A stretch of DNA of 50,603 nt from Candidatus Limnocylindrales bacterium (GTDB lineage: Bacteria; Desulfobacterota; Binatia; UBA1149; CAITLU01), in the NCBI GenBank assembly GCA_035626395.1, contig DASPNR010000032.1, forward strand, positions 1 through 50,603. The letters are read 5' to 3'. Position numbers and translations under genes: made by a program. Positions 32,151 through 37,705 of this stretch are shown here, piece after piece (the stretch's first letter is position 1; every line of letters begins with the position of its first letter). The notes under the pieces were generated by a model. That model ran no database searches. It saw only the letters and a program-made list of their open reading frames with translations, and was not told the DNA's origin.

Positions 32151-32587
32151 GCCGCCGCCCTCCGCTGCTCGATCACTTGCTCCATCGCGGTCAACTCCGC
32201 GTCCTTCAGCTGCCACTGCCGCACGCCGCGCCAGCCGGTGAAGGTCTCGAAGGAACGAATGCAGCGCTGAGGTAGGTCCATCGGGGACTTGCTGTCCGGC
32301 TTGAAGCAGCGGGACGCGTGCGGCGCGTGCATGCCGGCGTGGTTCGCGAACAGCGTGCGGCGCGCGGTCTCATTCATGCCGACGTAGTGGCGCTGGTTCA
32401 GCCAACACCACACCACAGCCTCGCGATAGCTCCTCCACTTCGCGACTTCGGATTCCGGCACCCATTGGGCCGGCCCGAGGTCTTTCAGAAGTGGCATTTC
32501 ACGTTGAATGGGCGCGGAATCGAAAGATTCAATCGCCGGACCAGGTTGCCGTACACGTAGAACGGCCTCGAAAGTTGATGCATGCAT
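32147..32587 (-). CDS. Early phage protein, possible DNA-binding regulator
   Basis: 146 residues from the ATG at 32587. The core (WVPESEVAKWRSYREAVVWC, then HYVGMNETARRTLFANHAGM, then FETFTGWRGVRQWQL) is rich in Trp and helices. Its middle resembles an XRE-like helix-turn-helix with the end of the domain in GMHAPHASRCFK. GGGAG lies about 10 nt upstream. It opens the long leftward run of coupled genes and overlaps the next gene by 4 nt. Confidence 0.65.
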   Translation of the reverse strand: MHASTFEAVLRVRQPGPAIESFDSAPIQREMPLLKDLGPAQWVPESEVAKWRSYREAVVWCWLNQRHYVGMNETARRTLFANHAGMHAPHASRCFKPDSKSPMDLPQRCIRSFETFTGWRGVRQWQLKDAELTAMEQVIEQRRAAA

Positions 32588-32732
32588 ATCCCGACTCCCA
32601 TCGAAGTGCGTGCGGTTGAGGAACAGATGTTTTTGGCGGCGCGTCCGACCGGTACTACCCGCGCATCGCAGGGAGTCGGCTACGCGGGCAGCCTGGTGGT
32701 CAGGCGCGCCGGCAAAGACACGAGGAGGACGA

Positions 32733-32855
32733 ATGGACCCGACGAATCGCGACCTGGCCTGGAGCCAGTCAAAGGTGCGCGCGCTGCTGCGCGACGCAGT
32801 GGCGGCGCTGCTGCTGGCGCAACTGGCCAGGCTGGGCGTGAGGCCACGGAAGTGA
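32733..32855 (+). CDS. 40-residue + strand small ORF with strong RBS
   Basis: A consensus AGGAGG lies 6 nt before the ATG (…AGGAGGACGA-ATG). The product MDPTNRDLAWSQSKVRALLR continues into an amphipathic helix (DAVAALLLAQLARLGV) and ends RPRK. It runs opposite to the surrounding genes. I see no family, and the quality of the ribosome-binding site is the main evidence. It could be a small regulatory peptide. Confidence 0.45.
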   Translation: MDPTNRDLAWSQSKVRALLRDAVAALLLAQLARLGVRPRK

Positions 32856-33170
32856 AGGGGGTGGAACCGGCCGGACTCGACACCGGCTGTGCGGCCCGAA
32901 TGGGCCTTGCCGCGCTCTGCTGCCTGCGCATACACGGCTTGCTCTCGGCTGGCGCCGGCACGTCCTTCCGTGCTGCGGTTCCGATGAAGAAAGGCCCGGC
33001 CAAGCCGCTTGGGCTTGGCCGGGTTGAAAGCCTCGCGCGCGCCAAGGGAGGAATGGCGCGCCGGGTGGGTTTCCGTCACCCGCGGGGCGAGGCTGGAGAC
33101 AACGGGCGGGCGCCCTGCCCGCGGATGCACACTGGTGATTCCCCAACCACCAGCCCACGAGAGGGCGCCC
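32856..33170. other. Gap holding a leftward hairpin terminator
   Basis: 315 bp without a convincing gene on either strand. Its only clear feature is the strong hairpin at 32995-33023, listed separately, and a ribosome-binding site (GAGAGGG) for the gene at 33171. Confidence 0.5.
32995..33023 (-). terminator. Intrinsic terminator for leftward (cro-operon) transcription
   Basis: Perfect 11-bp arms CCCGGCCAAGC (32995-33005) and GCTTGGCCGGG (33013-33023) with a 7-nt loop. Read leftward, the stem is followed by CCTTTCTTC, a T-rich tail; read rightward it is followed by TTGAAAG. So it should stop transcripts coming from the Cro-like promoter before they reach the long leftward operon, like lambda tR1. 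Confidence 0.65.
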
Positions 33171-33506
33171 ATGACCATGGAAAACATCGAGAGCAGGGAC
33201 GGCGAGGTGACGTTGGCCATCTCAGGCACCTATGCGCCGCAGGAACTGCGCGAGCTGTTCCGCCGCTTGAGCCAGGCGCATGCACAGGCGTCGGGCGAGG
33301 CGATGAACGGCGAGCCGCTGTACTCGGTGGGCGGCAGTCCGCTGCTGCAGGTCGGCCACGGCGACTCGATCGTCGGCATCGGCGTGCACCTGCCGTTCTT
33401 CGGTTGGGCTCAGGCCGCCATCGACATCCCGCGCGCACAGAAGCTGGTCGCCGACCTGCAAGCTGCGATCGTGGCCGCAGCCGGCTCCCGGGGCACCAGG
33501 CACTGA
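33171..33506 (+). CDS. Small + strand hypothetical protein
   Basis: 111 residues with consistently GC-rich third positions and a well-behaved sequence: EVTLAISGTYAPQELRELFR, then GGSPLLQVGHGDSIVGIGVH, then AQKLVADLQAAIVAAA. GAGAGGG precedes the ATG. It runs opposite to the leftward genes on both sides. Function is unknown; it may be expressed in the lysogen. Confidence 0.65.
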   Translation: MTMENIESRDGEVTLAISGTYAPQELRELFRRLSQAHAQASGEAMNGEPLYSVGGSPLLQVGHGDSIVGIGVHLPFFGWAQAAIDIPRAQKLVADLQAAIVAAAGSRGTRH

Positions 33507-33632
33507 GCCGGCACCCTCGGCGCCGATCACGGTCCAGCTCATGGCCGGCGCCGTGGAGCGTTCGACGTAGCGCACCGGCGGCGAGCCGGGCTCGATGGGC
33601 ACCTCGGTCCAGTGCACGATGCGGTCACCCAT
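33222..33632 (-). CDS. Doubtful ORF overlapping a convergent gene
   Basis: Only the first ~50 residues (MGDRIVHWTEVPIEPGSPPV, then YVERSTAPAMSWTVIGAEG) look like a real protein with GC-rich third positions. The remaining ~85 codons are antisense to the 33171-33506 gene and have poor codon use. It may be a short gene whose original stop was lost, or a remnant. It starts 8 nt inside the end of the preceding gene, so it belongs to the cro operon if real. Confidence 0.35.
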   Translation of the reverse strand: MGDRIVHWTEVPIEPGSPPVRYVERSTAPAMSWTVIGAEGAGSVPGAPGAGCGHDRSLQVGDQLLCARDVDGGLSPTEERQVHADADDRVAVADLQQRTAAHRVQRLAVHRLARRLCMRLAQAAEQLAQFLRRIGA

Positions 33633-33867
33633 GGCCGGGCTCCTGTGCCGCAGCGGAAGTAGCACACCGGACTACCGGCTGCTCAGCCCCGACCCCGATC
33701 GACACGCTGCGCAACAGCTGCCTCCGTCGATCACCGATCGCGGTGATGTCCCGGTCGTACAGACAGAGGGCGGACACCTCGGTGCCCAGTTCGGTCTCCA
33801 GCGCCTGCAGCCGCGCCTGGATGTCGGCCTCGGCGCGTGCGATGGCGGCACCCACGTCATGCGACAT
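33625..33867 (-). CDS. Small protein of the cro operon
   Basis: 80 residues. An AGGAGG ribosome-binding site precedes the ATG by 7 nt. The N-terminal 45 residues form a helix (GAAIARAEADIQARLQALE), with LYDRDITAIGDRRRQLLRSV after it. It follows the Cro-like gene on the same strand after a 103-bp gap. Family unknown. Confidence 0.62.
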   Translation of the reverse strand: MSHDVGAAIARAEADIQARLQALETELGTEVSALCLYDRDITAIGDRRRQLLRSVSIGVGAEQPVVRCATSAAAQEPGHG

Positions 33868-33970
33868 GGCTCACCTCCTCGCGCGCCGATTCGGCGGCCA
33901 CGCCGGGCCCGATGCGGCCGGCCATTACGCAGCCCTCGCGGGGGTGGGTTCGGGGGTTGACGTGGTGGCG

Positions 33971-34366
33971 TTACTCACGGCGCCCTCCCCGGCTCGCGCC
34001 CCGCTCGGATCGCGCGCGCTCCTGACGGCCGTCCGGCTTGTCGAAGCGGCTGAAGGTCAGGCCCGTGCCGGCCGTTGGGTGGTCGGCCACAACCGGCGAC
34101 GTCTGTCGCGCCATCGCGGCGCGAGCGTGGTCGTTGAAGGGCCGACCGTTGGGATGCGGCCAGTCTGGATCAGGCGTGCGACCCCAGGTGACGTCCGGCC
34201 GCAGGCGTTCGCACGGCCACTCGGCGAACCCTGCGGCCAACTCGATGGCGGGGCAGTGGTTGTCCGGGATTCGGCCCTTCCATCCGATGACGGTAGGAAC
34301 CTTCACACCGGTCATGCGCGCCACGGCCGTCGGGCCGCCGAGCTGCTTGATGAGGTCGTCTTGCAT
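33971..34366 (-). CDS. Cro-like repressor
   Basis: 131 residues. The N-terminal HTH (MQDDLIKQLGGPTAVARMTG, then VKVPTVIGWKGRIPDNHCPA) is of the YdaS/Cro type, with a C-terminal DVTWGRTPDPDWPHPNG extension. It is divergent from the CI-like repressor across the operator region, the standard lambdoid arrangement. Its ATG lies only 9 nt beyond the predicted -10 box and inside operator O1, so the mRNA is probably leaderless or nearly so. The Cro-like protein should commit the phage to lytic growth. Confidence 0.85.
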   Translation of the reverse strand: MQDDLIKQLGGPTAVARMTGVKVPTVIGWKGRIPDNHCPAIELAAGFAEWPCERLRPDVTWGRTPDPDWPHPNGRPFNDHARAAMARQTSPVVADHPTAGTGLTFSRFDKPDGRQERARSERGASRGGRRE

Positions 34367-34377
34367 AGGCGCCTATG
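34364..34377. promoter_or_regulatory. Operator O1 overlapping the cro start codon
   Basis: Perfect 14-bp palindrome CATAGGCGCCTATG. Its first three bases are the complement of the Cro-like gene's ATG. The half-site TAGGC/GCCTA is shared with the other operators at this locus and at 36964-37002. Confidence 0.7.
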
Positions 34378-34403
34378 CTAGGGCTGCCTAGCGATAGGCG
34401 CAA
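34375..34403 (-). promoter_or_regulatory. Leftward cro promoter
   Basis: Read leftward: TTGCGC (complement of 34398-34403), a 17-nt spacer, TAGCAT (complement of 34375-34380). The -10 hexamer and the spacer sequence CGCTAGGCA..CCCTAGCAT nearly match those of the rightward promoter at 36977-37005. Operator O2 covers the spacer and part of the -10, so repressor binding should block RNA polymerase. Confidence 0.7.
34378..34391. promoter_or_regulatory. Operator O2
   Basis: CTAGGGCTGCCTAG, an imperfect 14-bp palindrome adjoining O1 and overlapping the leftward -10 box. It differs from the reverse complement of the 36989-37002 site at a single position. Confidence 0.7.
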
Positions 34404-34414
34404 GGGGTGCCTAG
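34401..34414. promoter_or_regulatory. Operator O3
   Basis: CAAGGGGTGCCTAG, one mismatch from the reverse complement of the 36989-37002 operator. Its centre lies 23 bp from O2 and overlaps the leftward -35 box. Confidence 0.65.
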
Positions 34415-34425
34415 TATTTATCCCT

Positions 34426-34439
34426 GTAGGCTCACCTAA
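34426..34439. promoter_or_regulatory. Operator O4 just before the repressor start codon
   Basis: GTAGGCTCACCTAA, matching CTAGGCACACCTAT at 36964-36977 in 11 of 14 positions. It is centred 25 bp from O3 and ends 1 nt before the repressor ATG, so occupancy there could shut off the repressor's own gene. Confidence 0.55.
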
Positions 34440-34440
34440 C

Positions 34441-34989
34441 ATGAGTCTGAAATCACGCCTCGAACTCGCAATGAGGCGCCGGGGGAACCCCAAGAAGGCC
34501 GCATTAGCGAGGGCGGCCAAGGTAAGCAGTGCTTCCGTTGCCGACTGGTTCAACGGCAAGACTCATTCGCTCAAAGCCGACACCGCGCGCCTGGCCGCTG
34601 AATTCCTTGGTTGCGACCGCGACTGGCTGGGCTCGGGTACCGGCGCACCGAACTGGACCGACCCAGAGCCAGGCGACGAGGCTCAGCAGGTCGCAGAAGA
34701 GACCATGGTCTACGCGGTCGAGAATGCTCCGCCTGCAGAGATGCCGGCAGCGTCCGGGGCTCTCACTGCGCTGACGCGCGAGGCAACGAGCCTGGCCCTG
34801 CTCTTCGACGGGCTGCCGGAGACGTTTCTCGACGGGTCGACGAAGCGCGAGTTCTTCGTTCGGCTGGTGGGGCTGATCCAGGAGCGTCCGCACCTTCAGG
34901 CCAGTGCAGCGCCGGTGCCAGCACCTGAACCCAGCGCCGCGCCGACGGGAGATCCTGGAAAGCGGCGCGGAGCAACCCATGCTCGCTGA
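34441..34989 (+). CDS. CI-like repressor without peptidase domain
   Basis: 182 residues from the ATG at 34441. Residues about 2-60 are an XRE-type DNA-binding domain (KKAALARAAKVSSASVADWF, recognition helix around SSASVADWFNGK). Residues 100-155 are helical (ALTREATSLALLFDGLPETF) and may dimerise. The C-terminus is Pro/Ala-rich. There is no LexA-like S24 peptidase region, so RecA-driven self-cleavage is not expected. The start codon has no Shine-Dalgarno sequence, as in leaderless repressor transcripts. Confidence 0.85.
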   Translation: MSLKSRLELAMRRRGNPKKAALARAAKVSSASVADWFNGKTHSLKADTARLAAEFLGCDRDWLGSGTGAPNWTDPEPGDEAQQVAEETMVYAVENAPPAEMPAASGALTALTREATSLALLFDGLPETFLDGSTKREFFVRLVGLIQERPHLQASAAPVPAPEPSAAPTGDPGKRRGATHAR

Positions 34990-35314
34990 GTTGGCGGCAG
35001 TGCTTGGCGGCCCACTGAATGCGGGCGCCTGGCACCAGCAGCGCGCCTGGCACGGGGCCGGCATCGTGCGCGGACGCACCGCGCAGCCCGGCGGCGACTT
35101 CGCCGGCGCCATTGGCGGTGAGCAGCACAGGCCAGTCCAGCACCTGAACGAAGCCAGCGAGTCGGTGCAATTGGACCCAGGCCGCCGTGCGTGCATTGAG
35201 CGCGGCGAGCACGTGGTTGCACACCATGCCGCGCGCCTCGATGATGGCCACGCCATGTTCGTGGCGCGCGGTTGCGGCAGCGGTTGTGCCCAGAGCCCAG
35301 CGTTCTATTTCCAT
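34763..35314 (-). CDS. Hypothetical protein overlapping repressor 3' end
   Basis: 183 residues from the ATG at 35314 with a strong GGGAGGG site. The first ~130 residues look genuine (MEIERWALGTTAAATARHEH, then ARGMVCNHVLAALNARTAAW, then SARRWVQVLAPALHW). The last ~50 are antisense to the repressor gene and low-quality (RRTRASSTRRETSPAA). The 227-nt convergent overlap suggests either a lost stop codon or an exploited antisense overlap. Function unknown. Confidence 0.6.
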   Translation of the reverse strand: MEIERWALGTTAAATARHEHGVAIIEARGMVCNHVLAALNARTAAWVQLHRLAGFVQVLDWPVLLTANGAGEVAAGLRGASAHDAGPVPGALLVPGARIQWAAKHCRQLSEHGLLRAAFQDLPSARRWVQVLAPALHWPEGADAPGSAPPAERRTRASSTRRETSPAARRRAGPGSLPRASAQ

Positions 35315-35423
35315 GATCCCTCCCCTTCGTTGGTTGCGGATGTGGCTCATGGTTGCAGTAGGGTCGCTCACGAGTTGAGCCAGGGCGCAGCGCTCGCCAT
35401 TCAACCAAGGTAGGGAAATCTGA
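35315..35423. other. Divergent gap before the lipoprotein unit
   Basis: 109 bp between a leftward gene and the rightward lipoprotein operon, where a promoter for the latter is expected. I see a small inverted repeat (GCTCA 35366-35370 with TGAGC 35376-35380) but no convincing -10/-35 pair, and no operator of the phage repressor. TAGGGAAA near 35411-35418 could be the ribosome-binding site. Confidence 0.4.
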
Positions 35424-36188
35424 ATGAAGACCATTACCGTGATGTTCTTGGCTGCGCTGGCCACCGGCTCCCTGATGGGTTGCGCGTCACGGCGGGTTAA
35501 TCCGGCGGCCGAAATGGGCTTCCAGACCGTGACGGCGCAGCTCGAGGAGTCGAAGCTGCCGGCCGTTGGGGTGGTCGGAACAGCGACCGTCGGCTCGTCC
35601 ATGGTCAGCTCCGCGCGCCTGTCGGTCATCGACGCGGTGCAGTTGCCGAACGGCCTCAGGATCGCCGAAACCTACGTCCCAGACCCAACGGTTTGGCGAT
35701 ACGAGATCAACATCCCGCCCGGCACTTACAAGGCCAACTTGAGAGATCGCTTCGGTGCGACCTATTTCAACTTCGGCCGCCAATCGGTTGCATGGGTGAC
35801 CGGCGGCAAGGTGTCGCACTCCGAGGCGGTGGTCGCGAACCTGAAGTTTCACCGGTCGGGCGGAGGGCCGATCCTCGAATGGGCCGTGCCGGGATCAGGA
35901 GAGGTCACCCGGGTAGAACTGCATGCGGATGGGATCGTCCGCGCCCCGGTGCAGGAGTCGGCGACTGCCGGGTTCAAACGCGAGTTGATCTACACGGGGC
36001 GTACGGGCAACGCGGTCAGCATCCTCTACCGCGAGTTCCTGAACGACATGGCGCGGCCCGCGTTCTCGCAGCAGCTGCAATACGACGTGGGCACGGATCC
36101 AGTCATCGGCTACAAGGGCGCCCGGTTCGAGGTGCTGAAGGCCGACAACACGGGCATCACCTATCGCGTGCTGTCGCAGATGGATTGA
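35424..36188 (+). CDS. Lipoprotein, probable lysogenic-conversion gene
   Basis: 254 residues. The N-terminus MKTITVMFLAALATGSLMGC carries a lipoprotein signal with lipobox LMGC at about residue 20. The mature part is beta-rich (WRYEINIPPGTYKANLRDRF, then SVAWVTGGKVSHSEAVVANL, then HADGIVRAPVQESATAGF) and probably faces the periplasm. It is the first gene of a + strand unit with its own terminator, next to the repressor, the usual place for genes expressed by the prophage. An exclusion or envelope-modifying role is plausible; I do not recognise the family. Confidence 0.8.
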   Translation: MKTITVMFLAALATGSLMGCASRRVNPAAEMGFQTVTAQLEESKLPAVGVVGTATVGSSMVSSARLSVIDAVQLPNGLRIAETYVPDPTVWRYEINIPPGTYKANLRDRFGATYFNFGRQSVAWVTGGKVSHSEAVVANLKFHRSGGGPILEWAVPGSGEVTRVELHADGIVRAPVQESATAGFKRELIYTGRTGNAVSILYREFLNDMARPAFSQQLQYDVGTDPVIGYKGARFEVLKADNTGITYRVLSQMD

Positions 36189-36191
36189 CCG

Positions 36192-36461
36192 ATGCGCCTC
36201 GATGTCGCTGCGGCGGTACTGCTGCTCGCCTTGAGCGCACTCGCCAGCGCGCGCTCCCCAACCATCCGCGCCGAGTTCATGCGCCAGCAGCCCTGCCCCA
36301 GCACCGGTGCCACGCGCGGCCCGTGTCCAGGCTGGCAGGTCGATCACATCGAGGCGCTGGTGTGCGGCGGCCGCGATGAGTTGGGCAACCTGCAGTGGCT
36401 GCCTGTCCAGCAGCACAAAGAGAAGACGCGCGCGGAGGTCAAGCTCTGCCGCGCACGATGA
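36192..36461 (+). CDS. Exported HNH-type nuclease
   Basis: 89 residues. MRLDVAAAVLLLALSALASA is a Sec signal peptide. The mature ~68 residues contain the HNH signature WQVDHIEALVCGGRDELGN (DH pair, Asn) followed by LQWLPVQQHKEKTRAE (final His), and conserved-looking cysteines in RQQPCPSTGATRGPCPG, which may be disulphide-bonded. It should act in the periplasm, or outside the cell, on DNA or RNA. It starts 3 nt after the lipoprotein stop. Confidence 0.8.
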   Translation: MRLDVAAAVLLLALSALASARSPTIRAEFMRQQPCPSTGATRGPCPGWQVDHIEALVCGGRDELGNLQWLPVQQHKEKTRAEVKLCRAR

Positions 36462-36503
36462 GCGCGCCCGGCGCTTCCGGGCAGTACCAAGGGAGGCGCC
36501 GAC

Positions 36504-36776
36504 ATGGCCGTCTACGTGATCTCTTACGACCTGAACAGGCCGGGTCAGAACTACAACGACCTGTTTGAGGCCATCAAGAACGTTGGCAGCGACTGGTGGC
36601 ACTGCCTCACGTCAACCTGGCTCGTCGTGAGCAACAAGTCGGCCTACCAGATCGCACAGGCCATCGGCGCCCACATGGACACCAATGACAAGCTACTGGT
36701 CAATCCGGTCGTGAACGGGAGCGCTTGGGCCGGCTTCGGCGGAGACTGCGAGTCCTGGCTGCAGCGCAATCTCTAG
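36504..36776 (+). CDS. Cas2-like (SinR-type) small protein
   Basis: 90 residues. MAVYVISYDLNRPGQNYNDL, then VGSDWWHCLTSTWLVVSN, then DTNDKLLVNPVVNGSAWAGF give the beta-alpha-beta-beta-alpha-beta pattern of Cas2/ferredoxin-like proteins, with the first-strand Asp (YDL) found in Cas2 nucleases. The closest match I recall is the stand-alone SinR family annotated near Cas2. There is no CRISPR array or cas1 here. A nuclease or toxin-like defence role is possible. It is the third gene of the lipoprotein-HNH unit, ahead of a terminator. Confidence 0.75.
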   Translation: MAVYVISYDLNRPGQNYNDLFEAIKNVGSDWWHCLTSTWLVVSNKSAYQIAQAIGAHMDTNDKLLVNPVVNGSAWAGFGGDCESWLQRNL

Positions 36777-36887
36777 ATTCGCCGGGAGCCCTTCGACCGT
36801 CGTGGCGGCCGGCAGTCTGAATGGCATGCCGCGCACCGCCACCACGGTGCCAGCGGGCAGCGTGAGCTGCTGTAGAACCTGATCCAT
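36693..36887 (-). CDS. 64-residue protein overlapping convergent Cas2-like gene
   Basis: The ATG at 36887 has an excellent ribosome-binding site (GGAGGT, 6 nt spacing). The first ~45 residues look real (MDQVLQQLTLPAGTVVAVRG, then MPFRLPAATTVEGLPANLEI); the end is antisense to the Cas2-like gene. It is a common small phage type of unknown role. Its ribosome-binding site lies on the reverse strand just beside the terminator stem of the opposing unit. Confidence 0.6.
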   Translation of the reverse strand: MDQVLQQLTLPAGTVVAVRGMPFRLPAATTVEGLPANLEIALQPGLAVSAEAGPSAPVHDRIDQ

Positions 36888-36898
36888 CTCTGACCTCC

Positions 36899-36922
36899 AG
36901 CCGCCCACCGGGGCGGCTTTTT
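36899..36922 (+). terminator. Rho-independent terminator of the lipoprotein-HNH-Cas2 unit
   Basis: AGCCGCC (36899-36905) pairs with GGCGGCT (36912-36918) around a 6-nt loop and is followed by a run of T to 36922. It should end the rightward 35424-36776 unit and insulate it from the promoter at 36977. Confidence 0.85.
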
Positions 36923-36963
36923 CGTGCCCGGGATGGGCGCGTAGTGCAAGTGTCGCACTTTTG

Positions 36964-36977
36964 CTAGGCACACCTAT
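36964..36977. promoter_or_regulatory. Operator O5
   Basis: CTAGGCACACCTAT, same half-sites as O1-O4, ending at the first base of the rightward -35 box. Its centre is 25 bp from O6, the same spacing as O3-O4. Confidence 0.7.
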
Positions 36978-37005
36978 TGACAGTGTCGCTAGGCACCCCT
37001 AGCAT
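36977..37005 (+). promoter_or_regulatory. Rightward early promoter (PL-equivalent)
   Basis: TTGACA (36977-36982), a perfect consensus -35, with a 17-nt spacer and TAGCAT (37000-37005) as -10. Spacer and -10 closely match those of the cro promoter. Both operators O5 and O6 overlap it. It should drive the rightward genes starting at 37036, including the recombination functions. Confidence 0.85.
36989..37002. promoter_or_regulatory. Operator O6
   Basis: CTAGGCACCCCTAG, a 14-bp near-palindrome covering the spacer and half the -10 box, positioned exactly as O2 is in the cro promoter. Confidence 0.75.
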
Positions 37006-37035
37006 TCTCTCCAACACGACGCACGGAGAGACTGA

Positions 37036-37482
37036 ATGCAGGCCGCCCTCGCCACCCGAGCCCCAGTCGCCCGCCTCGACCGCGACCTCGGCCCCTACCT
37101 CGCCCACCCCCTCGACCCCCGCACCGACGACTTCGACGAGGTCTACACCCGCGACCGCGCCCTCGATCAGGCGACCGACGAATGCGACGCCACGCCTGCG
37201 CAGTTCGCCGACTGGCTGGCCAAGGTCACCGACGTCCTCCCGCGCCGCGCCGGCTACGAGCCGCAGAACATCCAGCGCCTCGAACGCCGGTTCGCCGCCG
37301 GTGACGACCTGCAGCCCTGGGAGCTGGCCGCGCTGATGATCGCCGGCCGCGCGCAGCACGTGATGCGCGCGCGTCAGCTGCTGCTGGAGCTGTACCGCGA
37401 GGCGCACGGTGAGCAGATCCTGCAGCGCGCCCGGCAGCTGGTCGAGCAGTCCGGCGGCGATCCGGAAGCGGTGGCGCTGTGA
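37036..37482 (+). CDS. First gene of rightward early operon
   Basis: 148 residues, preceded by GGAGAG 6-7 nt before the ATG. It is acidic and helical (DFDEVYTRDRALDQATDECD, then DATPAQFADWLAKVTDVLPR, then RARQLLLELYREAHGEQ). It occupies the place of lambda N, but it lacks the Arg-rich peptide of N-type antiterminators. Function unknown. Confidence 0.72.
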   Translation: MQAALATRAPVARLDRDLGPYLAHPLDPRTDDFDEVYTRDRALDQATDECDATPAQFADWLAKVTDVLPRRAGYEPQNIQRLERRFAAGDDLQPWELAALMIAGRAQHVMRARQLLLELYREAHGEQILQRARQLVEQSGGDPEAVAL

Positions 37483-37703
37483 TGGCTGGCCAGCGCACGC
37501 CCACACCCGGCCGCGTCGTCGGCGCACCCAGCTGCGCGCGCTTCGCTGTCGTCGTCGACCCCGGGACGCTGATGGAGCGGGTCGACGTCTACGCCAGCAC
37601 CGCGAAGAGTGCCTACGAATGGGCTGCCGATCTCCGCGACGACGGCCTGCAGGTCGACGTCATGCGCATCACGCCCAGCGGCGAACTGACCACGGAGTTC
37701 TGA
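37482..37703 (+). CDS. Small hypothetical protein
   Basis: 73 residues from the ATG at 37482 (TGATG overlap; a GTG one codon earlier is possible). The core FAVVVDPGTLMERVDVYAST, then SAYEWAADLRDDGLQVDVMR suggests a small alpha/beta fold. No family recognised. Confidence 0.65.
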   Translation: MAGQRTPTPGRVVGAPSCARFAVVVDPGTLMERVDVYASTAKSAYEWAADLRDDGLQVDVMRITPSGELTTEF

Positions 37704-37705
37704 CG

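Noticed and set aside
32582..34381. Long + strand open frame of about 600 codons with a plausible N-terminus (MHIPTPIEVRAVEEQMFLAA).
   Set aside because: After about 45 codons the sequence becomes low-quality, crosses strong ribosome-binding sites and genes on both strands, and runs antisense to the Cro-like gene. It lacks stops only because of high GC. A short real gene at its start cannot be excluded.
36504..36776. A CRISPR locus, suggested by the Cas2-like protein.
   Set aside because: No direct-repeat array and no cas1 or other cas gene anywhere in the window. The protein is better regarded as a stand-alone Cas2-fold protein.
36943..36959. AGTGC...GCACT inverted repeat followed by TTT, considered as a second terminator before the rightward promoter.
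   Set aside because: Only a 5-bp stem, and a much stronger terminator lies 25 bp upstream. It may instead be part of the control region, but nothing else supports it.
37036..37482. Lambda N-type antiterminator, from its position as first gene of the rightward operon.
   Set aside because: It lacks the short Arg-rich RNA-binding N-terminus and is acidic; no nut-like box was found near it.
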